Positions 17,040 to 24,533 of a DNA stretch of 64,000 nt are shown one piece after another. Source of the stretch: Pseudokineococcus marinus (GTDB lineage: Bacteria > Actinomycetota > Actinomycetes > Actinomycetales > Quadrisphaeraceae); contig NZ_JBBHZZ010000005.1 in assembly GCF_037482405.1 (NCBI RefSeq), forward strand, positions 124,001 through 188,000, read 5' to 3'. Under the pieces are notes generated by a model that saw nothing but the letters and a program-made list of their open reading frames with translations, had not been told where the DNA came from and searched no databases. A program made the position numbers and the translations under genes. Numbering within the stretch: the stretch's first letter is position 1; each line of letters begins with the position of its first letter.

Positions 17040-17933
17040 ATGAAGGTCGTCGTCTGCGGTGCCTCCGGCCTCATCGGCACCGCCCTGCGCGAGCGCCTCG
17101 TCGAGCGGGGCCACCAGGTGGTCCAGCTCGTCCGGCGCGAGCCCTCCGGTCCCGACCAGGTGCGCTGGGACCCGGCCCGACGCCGTCTCGACGCGGGCGC
17201 CCTCGAGGGCGTGGAGGCCGCCGTCAACCTCTCGGGGGCGGGCGTCGGGGACCAGCGCTGGACCCCGGCGTACCAGCGCGAGGTCCTCGCCTCGCGCACC
17301 GAGCCCACCCGCACGCTCGCCGAGGCCCTCGCCCGGCTCGAGCCCCGGCCGCGGGTCCTCGTGCAGGGGTCCGCGATCGGCGTCTACGGCCATCGGGGCG
17401 AGGAGGTCCTCACCGAGTCGTCCGCGCCGGGCTCGACGTTCCTGGCGGACGTCGTCCTGGACTGGGAGGCGGCCGCGCGCCCCGCGCAGGACGCCGGCAT
17501 CCGCACCGCCTTCGCCCGCACGGGGCTCGTCATGGCCCCGGGCGCCGGCGCCTTCGGCAAGCTGCTTCCGCTCCTGCGCCTCGGCCTGGGCGGCCCCCTC
17601 GGCGACGGTCGGCAGTGGTGGAGCTGGATCACGCTCGAGGACGAGGTCTCCGCCCTGGTCCACCTCCTGGAGACCGACGTCGAGGGGCCCGTCGACCTCA
17701 CGGGGCCGGCGCCGGTGCGCAACGCGGAGCTGACGCGCGCCCTGGGACGCGCCTTCGGACGGCCCACCCTCCTCCCGGTCCCGCGGCTCGCCCTGCGGGC
17801 GGTCGTGGGCGGCTTCGCCGACGAGATCCTCGCCAGCCAGCGCGTGCTGCCGACCGTGCTCCAGCGCAGCGGCTTCCGCTTCGCCCACGAGGACGTGGAC
17901 GCCGCCGCCCGCTGGCTCGCCGACGCCGCCTGA
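17040..17933 (+). CDS. TIGR01777-family NAD(P)-dependent epimerase
   Basis: 297-residue extended SDR-like protein (SDR39U1 group). The nucleotide loop is VVVCGASGLIGTALRERL. LSGAGVGDQRW and the EVLASRTEPTRTL segment are typical of this family, as are VQGSAIGVYGHRG and the LGRAFGRPTLLPVPRLALRAVVG block near the C-terminus (DUF1731-like region). In actinobacteria it commonly sits after the lpdA-sucB pair and before lipB, as here. The biochemical role is unknown. ATG 17040; about 155 nt separate it from E2, with no strong terminator seen. Confidence 0.88.
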   Translation: MKVVVCGASGLIGTALRERLVERGHQVVQLVRREPSGPDQVRWDPARRRLDAGALEGVEAAVNLSGAGVGDQRWTPAYQREVLASRTEPTRTLAEALARLEPRPRVLVQGSAIGVYGHRGEEVLTESSAPGSTFLADVVLDWEAAARPAQDAGIRTAFARTGLVMAPGAGAFGKLLPLLRLGLGGPLGDGRQWWSWITLEDEVSALVHLLETDVEGPVDLTGPAPVRNAELTRALGRAFGRPTLLPVPRLALRAVVGGFADEILASQRVLPTVLQRSGFRFAHEDVDAAARWLADAA

Positions 17934-18177
17934 CAGCCGTCGCGGGCGTCGTGCCGCCGTCGTCTCGGACGCTCCGTCCTCCCCCTTCTTCGCAGGGCGG
18001 CACCCGCTGGATTGGTCCGCGCGCCGATGAGGACCCGAAGCGGTGGACTTCAGCGCCCGACACGCGTTCTCGCTGGTCAGGGGCCTGGTCCCGTGGTCTC
18101 CTAGGTCGCGGCGGAGCTCGCTCCGCCGGATCCGACGACGGCGCCGACGCCGTTCCCGACGACCGGAGGACACCCCC
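17934..18177 (+). other. Intergenic leader of the CHRD gene, with a hairpin
   Basis: Non-coding. It contains a perfect 8-bp hairpin (18109-18116 with 18121-18128, loop CTCG) 50 nt before the CHRD start and a GGAGG site just before it. No clear promoter could be picked. Confidence 0.4.
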
Positions 18178-18933
18178 GTGATCAAGAAGACCCTCGCCCT
18201 CTCCGCGGCCCTGGCCATCACGACGCTCCCCCTCGCGGCCCCCGCGATGGCGGCGAGCAGCGGCACCACGGAGCTCACCGGCAGCCTCACCCAGCTCAAC
18301 GACAGCGGCGCCAGCGCCGAGGTCACCGGGTCCATCACCGGCGACGAGCTGACGATCGACATCACGCCCCAGGGCCTGCTCGAGGGCGCTCCCCACGCGC
18401 AGCACATCCACATCGGCGGCACGAACTCCTGCCCGTCGAACGACATGGAGGGCTCCGGCGCGAACGGCGCCCTGCAGGTCACCGACGCCGCCGGCAGCTA
18501 CGGCGCCATCGCCGTCTCGCTGACCACCGAGGGCGACACCTCCCCCGACAGCGGCCTCGCGGTCGACCGCTTCCCGGTCGGCAACCCCACCTACTCGCGG
18601 ACCATCCAGGTGTCGCCCGAGGTGGCCCAGCAGATCGCGGACGGTGACGGCGTCGTCGTGCTGCACGGCGTCGACCTCAACGGCTCGGGCGCCTACGACG
18701 GCGACGTCATGTCCGACCTCGACCCCTCGCTGCCCGAGGAGGCCACCGACCCGGCCGCCTGCGGCACGCTCGACGTCGCGTCGATGTCGATGCCGGGCGG
18801 CGGCGCCGACACCGGCGCCGGCGGCGCGGCGGGCACGCAGACCCTCACCCTCGTCGTCGGCGGCGCGGCCGTGGCGGCGGCGGGTGCCGCGGGCCTCGCC
18901 TACTCGCGTCGTCGCGCCGGCCAGCGCGGCTGA
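18178..18933 (+). CDS. Secreted CHRD-domain surface protein
   Basis: 251 residues. Sec signal peptide KKTLALSAALAITTLPLAAPAMA, cleaved near residue 25. The CHRD fold follows: SGTTELTGSLTQLNDSGASA, LTIDITPQGLLEGAPHAQHIHIGG, then LHGVDLNGSGAYDG. CHRD domains occur in chordin and in bacterial surface proteins; the bacterial role is unknown. The C-terminus has GGGADTGAGGA, then a hydrophobic stretch (TLTLVVGGAAVAAAGAAGLAY) and the tail SRRRAGQRG. This layout resembles a sortase substrate with a degenerate sorting motif, or a simple membrane anchor. Start GTG 18178 has GGAGG 8 nt upstream. The gene ends in the hairpin that contains the second assembly gap. Confidence 0.85.
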   Translation: MIKKTLALSAALAITTLPLAAPAMAASSGTTELTGSLTQLNDSGASAEVTGSITGDELTIDITPQGLLEGAPHAQHIHIGGTNSCPSNDMEGSGANGALQVTDAAGSYGAIAVSLTTEGDTSPDSGLAVDRFPVGNPTYSRTIQVSPEVAQQIADGDGVVVLHGVDLNGSGAYDGDVMSDLDPSLPEEATDPAACGTLDVASMSMPGGGADTGAGGAAGTQTLTLVVGGAAVAAAGAAGLAYSRRRAGQRG

Positions 18934-18949
18934 CCCAGCGGCTCTCCCC

Positions 18950-19125
18950 GGCCCCGGCGCCGGCCGTGCTCACGGCCGGCGNNNNNNNNNNNNNNNNNNN
19001 NNNNNNNNNNNNNNNNNNNNNNNNNNNNNNNNNNNNNNNNNNNNNNNNNNNNNNNNNNNNNNNNNNNNNNNNNNNNNNNNNNNNNNNNNNNNNNGCCGGC
19101 CGTGCTCACGGCCGGCGCCGGGGCC
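18950..19125 (+). terminator. Strong GC hairpin (terminator) interrupted by an assembly gap
   Basis: Left arm 18950-18966 and right arm 19109-19125 are perfect 17-bp complements. On both sides of the Ns the same 23 bases occur (18959-18981 and 19095-19117). Removing one copy and the Ns gives a single 40-nt hairpin with a 6-nt loop, 16 nt after the CHRD stop. Confidence 0.75.
18982..19094. other. Assembly gap (113 N)
   Basis: Undetermined bases lying in the loop region of the CHRD-gene terminator hairpin; probably spurious, see the matching finding. Confidence 1.
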
Positions 19126-19185
19126 GACCGCTCCCCCCGCGCGCACGTCGCGCGGGCCCCGCAGGTCCGGCCGACGGAGGCAGGC

Positions 19186-19704
19186 ATGACCCCCGCACGA
19201 CGAACCGTGGTGCGCCGGTGGCAGCGCGCCGTCCAGGTGGGCACGGCCTCGACCGCCGTCGCGCTCCTGGTCGGGCTGGTGGTGGGCGCCACCGCCCCCG
19301 ACGACGTCGGCCCGAGCGGCGCACCGGCCGTCGTCGCCGGCCACCACGGCAGCACGGTCCTGGCCGCCGGACCCGCCACCGAGGGGGCGGCGGCCCTGCT
19401 CCCGGGCACCGCCGGTGGACGCACCCCGCACGACCACGGGGACCTCGAGGTGACCGTCATGCTGGGCTCCGGAGGGACGACCCGCGTCCAGGGCGCGGTG
19501 GAGCCGGGTGACTGGTACTCGCTGGTGAACCACACCGAGGAGGACCAGGTCCTCACGACCGCCGACGGCGCCCTCGAGGTCGACGTCCCGCTCCAGCGGC
19601 TCATCACCCTGCAGGCGCCGGACGCGCCCGGCACCTACCGGCTGGTCTCTACCACGGACGCGACCGTCGTCGCCGAGCTCGTCGTCGCCGGACCGTCCGC
19701 CTGA
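19186..19704 (+). CDS. Hypothetical exported or membrane-anchored protein
   Basis: 172 residues, no family recognised. A basic head (RRTVVRRWQRAVQVG) and one hydrophobic segment (TASTAVALLVGLVVGATA) form a signal anchor. The outer part has VVAGHHGSTVLAAGP, a TPHDHGDLEVTVML stretch, and a beta-rich C-terminal region (RVQGAVEPGDWYSLVNH, YRLVSTTDATVVAELVV) that looks like a small Ig- or cupredoxin-like fold. ATG 19186 has GGAGG 5-9 nt upstream and lies 60 nt after the hairpin that ends the CHRD gene. It is convergent with the kinase gene (3 nt apart). Confidence 0.65.
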   Translation: MTPARRTVVRRWQRAVQVGTASTAVALLVGLVVGATAPDDVGPSGAPAVVAGHHGSTVLAAGPATEGAAALLPGTAGGRTPHDHGDLEVTVMLGSGGTTRVQGAVEPGDWYSLVNHTEEDQVLTTADGALEVDVPLQRLITLQAPDAPGTYRLVSTTDATVVAELVVAGPSA

Positions 19705-19707
19705 GGC

Positions 19708-21645
19708 TCAGGACGGCGACAGCACCTCCTGCACCGCCCAGCCGTCCTCCTGCCGGACCAGCCGGAGCCGCGCGGGGACGTCCTGCCCCTCCGCCACCAC
19801 CGCGAGCACGCTGCCGTCGTCCGCGACGAGCCGGTGCGCCGAGCTGCGCGTCACGACGTCGACGAGGACGTCGTCCGTGCTCGTCCCGGCCGCGTCCGGC
19901 ACGGGCGCCCGCTCCGCGCGGAGCACCACGGTCTCCAGCCCCGCGAGCCGTGCGCCGCGACGCGCCAGGGCCTCCAGCTCGTCCATGTCCGCCGCCAGGG
20001 CGGGGGAACCGGCCGCCGACGCCCGTTCGAGCGGGCCGGCGTCCCTCGTCGCGAAGCCGCGGTCACGCAGCGCCGCGAGCGCGGTCACGGCCGCCACGGG
20101 GTCGTCCGTCGCCGCGTCCGCCACCGGGGCTCCGGCCGCGCCCGCCGCCGGGTCCGCCGGAGGCTCCGCGGAGGGGCCGACCGCCGACGCCGTCGGCCGG
20201 GTGGGCAAGGCTGCCGGCGACGCCGTGCCACCGGGCTGCTGCGTCGGCGTCTCCGCCGGTCCCGCCGCGGACGGGGACGCCCCCGGTGCTCCGGCGGCCG
20301 ACGCGCCGGCGTCCGGGAGGACGAGCGGCACCAGGAGCGCCCCGAGCGCGACGACCGCGGCCGCTCCCGCCGCCACGAGGACGGCCGTCGGCGCCGAGGG
20401 GCGCCGACGCTCTCCAGGGGCTGCCCGCCGCGACCGTCGACGACGCCGACGCGTCCCGTCCGGCGGCGCTGCGTCGGGGGACGCCGCGTCACGACGCGCC
20501 GCGGCGCGGACGCGGTGCGTCACCACCTCGTCGGGCGGCGCACCGGGGTCGGTCGGCACGAGACGGACGGGCTCGGCCGCCGCGCAGCCCCAGGCGCGGG
20601 AGGCGAGGGCCCGGGCGTCGGGCCGGCGCTCCGGGTCCGCCTCCAGGCAGTCCTCCAGCAGGTCCACGAGCGGCCGCGGCAGGTCCGGGCGCAGCACGAC
20701 GAGCGGCGGGCGCTGCGACGCCGGCCCCGGCGTCAGGGCCGCGAGCGCGTGCCAGGCGCAGGCGGCGAGCGCGTGGACGTCCCCGGCCGGCGTCGCGGGG
20801 GCGCCCGCCAGGCGCTGCGGGTCCGCGTAGCCCGGCGTCAGCTCGACGAGCGGCGGCCCCCCGCCCGCGGCGGGTGCGGCCGCCACGAGCCCGGCGGTGC
20901 CGAGGTCGGCCAGCAGCGGTCGACCGTCCTCGGCGAAGAGGACGTTGCCCGGCGAGACGTCGCCGTGGACCACGCCGGAGGCGTGGAGGTCCGCCAGCGC
21001 CCCGGCCAGCGGGACGAGGAGGGTGACGACCTCGCCCGCGTCGAGGGCGCCGCGAGCGGCGACGAGCGCGCCGAGGCTGCCGCCGAGGGCGTGCTCGAGG
21101 ACGAGGACGGGCCGCGCAGGAGCCCCGGCGGTGGCCGCCGTCTCGGTGACCCCCCGCAGACGCACGAGGTGGGGCCCGCCGAGCGCGGCCGCCAGCGCCG
21201 CCTCGTCCCGCAGGCGCGCCCGGACGGCCTCGTCCGCCGGCACCGACGTGCGCAGCACCTTGAGCGCGGCGGCCTCCCCGGTGGCCTCCTCGAGGGCGCG
21301 CCACACCTCGCCGGACCCGCCCCGCCCCAGCAGCCGCTGCACCGTCCACCCGGGGACGACGGGAGCGACGGCGGGCTCGTCCGCCGGGCCGTCGTCCGCG
21401 GTGACGGGCGGGTCGAGGCCCGGGAGCGCCTCCTCGGCCGGCACGACGCGCAGCGGCCAGGGCGCCGCCTCGACCCCCCGGTCCTCGAGCCGCTCCCACC
21501 ACGGCGGGCCGGAGCCCCCACCGAGGTCGTCGTCCTCCCCCGCGCCCCGGTCGGGGCCGGGCCCCACCCGCGACGTCGGGTCCTCCCCGCCGTCGTCCGA
21601 CCCCTCGGGCTCCCGCCCACCGCGCGCCGCGTGCCGTCCCACCAC
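19708..21645 (-). CDS. Membrane-anchored Ser/Thr protein kinase
   Basis: 645 residues. An acidic head of about 95 residues precedes a kinase domain (about 97-365): glycine loop LLGRGGSGEVWRA, ATP lysine AALKVL, catalytic loop VHGDVSPGNVLF (Asp and Asn present, Gly in place of the usual Arg, so a non-RD kinase) and DLG instead of DFG. APE-like TPGYADPQRL is present. A basic linker (GTRRRRRRSRRAAPGERRR) leads to one membrane helix (TAVLVAAGAAAVVALGALLVPLVL), then an Ala/Pro-rich stalk and an extracytoplasmic domain of about 130 residues ending VRQEDGWAVQEVLSPS. There are no PASTA repeats. Starts GTG 21645 and 21642 are both possible. It may sense an external signal (inference). Confidence 0.85.
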   Translation of the reverse strand: MVGRHAARGGREPEGSDDGGEDPTSRVGPGPDRGAGEDDDLGGGSGPPWWERLEDRGVEAAPWPLRVVPAEEALPGLDPPVTADDGPADEPAVAPVVPGWTVQRLLGRGGSGEVWRALEEATGEAAALKVLRTSVPADEAVRARLRDEAALAAALGGPHLVRLRGVTETAATAGAPARPVLVLEHALGGSLGALVAARGALDAGEVVTLLVPLAGALADLHASGVVHGDVSPGNVLFAEDGRPLLADLGTAGLVAAAPAAGGGPPLVELTPGYADPQRLAGAPATPAGDVHALAACAWHALAALTPGPASQRPPLVVLRPDLPRPLVDLLEDCLEADPERRPDARALASRAWGCAAAEPVRLVPTDPGAPPDEVVTHRVRAAARRDAASPDAAPPDGTRRRRRRSRRAAPGERRRPSAPTAVLVAAGAAAVVALGALLVPLVLPDAGASAAGAPGASPSAAGPAETPTQQPGGTASPAALPTRPTASAVGPSAEPPADPAAGAAGAPVADAATDDPVAAVTALAALRDRGFATRDAGPLERASAAGSPALAADMDELEALARRGARLAGLETVVLRAERAPVPDAAGTSTDDVLVDVVTRSSAHRLVADDGSVLAVVAEGQDVPARLRLVRQEDGWAVQEVLSPS

Positions 21646-21760
21646 GTCTCCAGTGCAGCGCCTCGCGCCCGGCCCCGCAGGCGCCGTCCACAGGCGGCCC
21701 CCGGGCTCCTGCGACGAGAGCCGCGCCGGGGCGGAGCGCTGCGAGGGGCGAGCCCCGGGG

Positions 21761-21766
21761 CAGGAT
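21761..21766 (+). promoter_or_regulatory. -10 box, leaderless peptidase E gene
   Basis: CAGGAT with 6 nt to GTG 21773. Confidence 0.4.
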
Positions 21767-21772
21767 GGGAGC

Positions 21773-22519
21773 GTGCCCGCCGACGCCCCCACCGTCCTCG
21801 CGACCTCCGGGGGTCTGCGCCCCGGACGACGCACCCGCCTCGAGCTCTCCGGGCTCGTCCACCACGCCGTCGACCTGTCGGGCGCGACCGGGCGGCCCCC
21901 GCGCGTCGTCCACGTCGGCACCGCGGGTGGCGACCAGCGCTGGTTCGCCGCCGAGCTCTCGGAGGCCGCCCGCGTCGCGGGGATGCACCTCGAGCACCTC
22001 GCGCTGATGCCCATGCCCTCGCACGACGACGTGCGCGGCCTGCTGCTCGGCGCCGACGTCGTCTGGGTCGGCGGCGGGAGCGTCGCGGGCCTGCTGGCGC
22101 TGTGGCGCCTCCACGACCTGGGCCCGGTCATGGCGGAGGCGTGGCGGGCGGGCGTCGTCCTCTCGGGCGTGAGCGCGGGGTCGCTGTGCTGGCACGTCGG
22201 CGGCCCCACCGACTCCTTCGGGCCCGACCTGCGGCTCGTCACCGACGGCCTCGGGCTGCTGCCCTACGGCAACGGCGTCCACTACGACTCCGAGGAGCAG
22301 CGGCGCCCCCTCGTCCACCGCGCGGTCGCCGCCGGGGACCTGCCCCTGACGTACTGCACGGACGACGGCGCCGGCCTCGTCTACCGGGGCACCGAGCTGG
22401 TCGAGGTCGTCACCGACCGCCCGGCCGCGGCCGGCTACCGCGTCGAGCGCGACACGAGCGGGGCGGAGCCCCGCGCCGTCGAGACCCGCCTGGAGGCGCG
22501 GCTGCTCCCCCAGCCCTGA
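21773..22519 (+). CDS. Peptidase E (S51 family)
   Basis: 248-residue serine peptidase related to aspartyl dipeptidase PepE and cyanophycinase. The nucleophile sits in LSGVSAGSLCWHVGG (GxSAG). Supporting family segments are VLATSGG at the start, VVHVGTAGGDQRWF, LLGADVVWVGGGSVAGLLALW and a GNGVHYDSEEQRR block. The first residues (VPADAPTVLATSGG) fit the family start, and CAGGAT lies 6 nt before GTG 21773. It is divergent from the kinase. Cytoplasmic peptide turnover is likely; precise specificity is unknown. Confidence 0.85.
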   Translation: MPADAPTVLATSGGLRPGRRTRLELSGLVHHAVDLSGATGRPPRVVHVGTAGGDQRWFAAELSEAARVAGMHLEHLALMPMPSHDDVRGLLLGADVVWVGGGSVAGLLALWRLHDLGPVMAEAWRAGVVLSGVSAGSLCWHVGGPTDSFGPDLRLVTDGLGLLPYGNGVHYDSEEQRRPLVHRAVAAGDLPLTYCTDDGAGLVYRGTELVEVVTDRPAAAGYRVERDTSGAEPRAVETRLEARLLPQP

Positions 22520-22567
22520 TCCGCCAGCCCTGAGACCGCCGGCCCTGGTCACCCAGCCCCGAGCCGG

Positions 22568-23626
22568 TCAGGGAGCGAGGTCCGGCACCTCCACGGGGAC
22601 GACCCGGCCCTGCGCGGCACTCGTGCGCGCCGCGTCGAGGACGGCGAGGACGGCGACCGCGTCGGCCGGGTCGACCGGCCACGGCCCGTCGCCGCGGACG
22701 GCGGCGGCCGCCGCGCGGTAGAGGTCGGCGTGCCCGCCCGGCGGCGTCGGCACCGGCGTGCGCTCCTCGCCGCGCACGACCCACCCGGTGCTGCCGGGCG
22801 CGTCGTCGAGGACGCCGGCGAAGCCCGAGACCTCCCCCTCGAACGGCACGACGACGTAGGAGCCCCGCGTGCCGAGGACCCGGGTGCGGGGCCCGGGGGC
22901 GCCGGCGGCGCTCACCGCCGAGAGGTGGCTGCGCGCCCCCTCCGCGTGGCGCAGCGCGAGGAAGGTCGTGTCCTCGGCGGCGGTCGTCACCGCCGAGACC
23001 TCGGCGTAGACCGACTCCACGGGCCCGAGCAGCTGCACCGCGGAGTCGACGAGGTGCGACTGCAGGTCGAGCAGGACCCCGCCGCCCTCCGACGGGGGCG
23101 CGTTCTCCCGCCAGCGGTCCTTGGGCACGGGCCGCCAGCGCTCCCAGCGCCGCTCGAGGCGCAGGACGTCGCCCAGCTCCCCCGCCGCGAGCACCGCGGC
23201 GAGCGCGCGCTGCTCGTCGTCCCAGCGCCGGTTCTGGAAGACGGTGAGCGGCACGCCCGCGGCCCGGGCGGCCCGCACGCAGCGCGCCGCGCCCTCGGCG
23301 TCGACCGCCAGCGGCTTGTCGACGAGCACCGGCCGACCGGCCGCGACGCAGGCGAGCACCTGCTCCTCGTGCACGCCCGTCGGCGAGGCCAGGACGACGA
23401 GCTCGACGCCGCCCGGGCCGTCCCCCGCCGCGAGGACGGCGTCGAGGTCCGGCACGACCCGCGCGCCCGGCACCTCCTGCGCGGCGGCGGCGGCCCGCTC
23501 CGGCGAGGCGGTGGCGACGAGGGCGACCTCGAGGCCCGCCTCGCGCAGCAGCGGGGCGTGGATGCCCCGCCCGGCGCTGCCGTAGCCGACGAGGCCGACC
23601 CGCACCGGTCGCTCGGCGGCGCTCAC
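22568..23626 (-). CDS. Gfo/Idh/MocA-family oxidoreductase
   Basis: 352 residues. The N-terminal Rossmann domain begins VRVGLVGYGSAGRGIHAPLL. The family motif VLVDKPLAVDAEGAARCV contains the EKP-like lysine, here DKP. QNRRWDDEQRALAAVLAAGEL and the C-terminal beta-sheet domain (GGGVLLDLQSHLVDSAVQLLG) follow, with the conserved Asp and His. These enzymes oxidise sugars, inositols or related polyols with NAD(P). GTG 23626 overlaps by 4 nt the stop of a 44-residue upstream ORF (23623-23757), so translation is probably coupled to it. It is divergent from lipB. Confidence 0.85.
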   Translation of the reverse strand: MSAAERPVRVGLVGYGSAGRGIHAPLLREAGLEVALVATASPERAAAAAQEVPGARVVPDLDAVLAAGDGPGGVELVVLASPTGVHEEQVLACVAAGRPVLVDKPLAVDAEGAARCVRAARAAGVPLTVFQNRRWDDEQRALAAVLAAGELGDVLRLERRWERWRPVPKDRWRENAPPSEGGGVLLDLQSHLVDSAVQLLGPVESVYAEVSAVTTAAEDTTFLALRHAEGARSHLSAVSAAGAPGPRTRVLGTRGSYVVVPFEGEVSGFAGVLDDAPGSTGWVVRGEERTPVPTPPGGHADLYRAAAAAVRGDGPWPVDPADAVAVLAVLDAARTSAAQGRVVPVEVPDLAP

Positions 23627-23757
23627 GGGCGCAGCTGCCCGCGGCGGCCGGCGGGGCCGCGGCTGTCGGGACGGCGACCGGCGGGGCCGCGGCTGTCGGG
23701 GCCGCGGCCGGCGGGGCCGCGGCTGGCGGGACGGCGACGCGGGGCGGCGGTGCTCAC
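23623..23757 (-). CDS. Short leader ORF with RGPAGR repeats
   Basis: 44-codon frame from GTG 23757 to a TGA that overlaps the GTG of the Gfo/Idh/MocA gene by 4 nt. The product is almost all Arg, Gly, Pro, Ala and Ser: PASRGPAGR, GPDSRGPAGR and RPDSRGPAGR in tandem. A CAGGAT box lies exactly 6 nt before the GTG, the same layout as the other leaderless genes here. It may be a real tiny protein, a leader that couples translation, or simply coding-like repeat DNA. Confidence 0.4.
   Translation of the reverse strand: MSTAAPRRRPASRGPAGRGPDSRGPAGRRPDSRGPAGRRGQLRP
23641..23730. repeat. Three tandem 30-bp units
   Basis: Units 23641-23670, 23671-23700 and 23701-23730 share the core GGCGGGGCCGCGGCTGTCGG or a near copy. 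Unit length is a multiple of three, preserving the frame of the short ORF on the minus strand. Confidence 0.9.
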
Positions 23758-23763
23758 CCCGCG

Positions 23764-23769
23764 ATCCTG
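23764..23769 (-). promoter_or_regulatory. -10 box before the short leader ORF
   Basis: CAGGAT on the minus strand, 6 nt before GTG 23757. Confidence 0.4.
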
Positions 23770-23814
23770 CCCGCTCGGGCCGCGTGACGGCGCGGGCGGT
23801 CCCGCGGGGCGGCG

Positions 23815-23820
23815 TACCGT
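23815..23820 (+). promoter_or_regulatory. -10 box, leaderless lipB
   Basis: TACCGT with 6 nt to ATG 23827. Confidence 0.5.
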
Positions 23821-23826
23821 CGTCCC

Positions 23827-24501
23827 ATGCGCTTCGAGCACGTGGGGTTCGGGTCCGACGCCGTGGAGTACCGCCGGGGGTGGGAGCTGCAGCGCGCCGC
23901 CCACGCCGAGGTCGCCGCGGGCGCCGAGGACGTCGTCCTCCTCCTCGAGCACGAGGCCGTCTACACCGCGGGCAAGCGCACCCTGCCCCACGAGCGGCCG
24001 TTCGACGGCACCCCCGTCGTCGACGTCGACCGCGGCGGGAAGATCACCTGGCACGGGCCGGGCCAGCTCGTCGGCTACCCGATCACCCGGCTGCCCGACC
24101 CCGTCGACGTCGTCGCCTACGTCCGGCGGCTCGAGCAGGTGCTCATCGACGCCTGCGCGGAGCTCGGCCTGGCCACCGAGCGCGTCGAGGGACGCAGCGG
24201 CGTCTGGGTGCGCGGTGACGGGTCCGGTCTGCCGGGCCGGCGGGACCGCAAGGTCGGCGCCATCGGCATCCGCGTCGCCAAGGGCGTCACGATGCACGGC
24301 TTCGCGCTCAACTGCGACAACGCCCTGGACGGGTTCGGCGGCATCGTCCCGTGCGGCATCCCCGACGCCGACGTCGCGACGCTGACGGCCGAGCTGGGGC
24401 GCCCCGTGCGGGTCGCCGACGCGCTGCCCGTCGTCGAGCGGCACCTGGCCGCGACCCTGCCGGCCGGCGAGCGCCCCGCCCCGGCGGCTGCGGCCGTCTG
24501 A
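23827..24501 (+). CDS. lipB: Octanoyl-[ACP]:protein N-octanoyltransferase
   Basis: First step of lipoate synthesis: moves octanoate from acyl carrier protein to the lipoyl-domain lysine of E2 or GcvH. 224 residues. Family motifs: LLLEHEAVYTAGKRT, VVDVDRGGKITWHGPGQLVGYPI (the RGGxxTxHGPGQ signature), RSGVWV, KVGAIGIRVAKGVTMHGFALN (catalytic Lys in GAIGIR-x-KGV) and IVPCGIPD (catalytic Cys). ATG 23827 follows a TACCGT box by 6 nt. lipA lies 2.5 kb downstream on the same strand, separated by the LLM and hydrolase genes. Confidence 0.96.
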   Translation: MRFEHVGFGSDAVEYRRGWELQRAAHAEVAAGAEDVVLLLEHEAVYTAGKRTLPHERPFDGTPVVDVDRGGKITWHGPGQLVGYPITRLPDPVDVVAYVRRLEQVLIDACAELGLATERVEGRSGVWVRGDGSGLPGRRDRKVGAIGIRVAKGVTMHGFALNCDNALDGFGGIVPCGIPDADVATLTAELGRPVRVADALPVVERHLAATLPAGERPAPAAAAV

Positions 24502-24533
24502 GCGGGCGCCCGGCCCCCCGCCCGGGGCCGCCC

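Noticed and set aside
23641..23730. CRISPR-like tandem repeat
   Set aside because: The 30-bp units are contiguous with no unique spacers and no cas genes are near; it is a simple tandem repeat.
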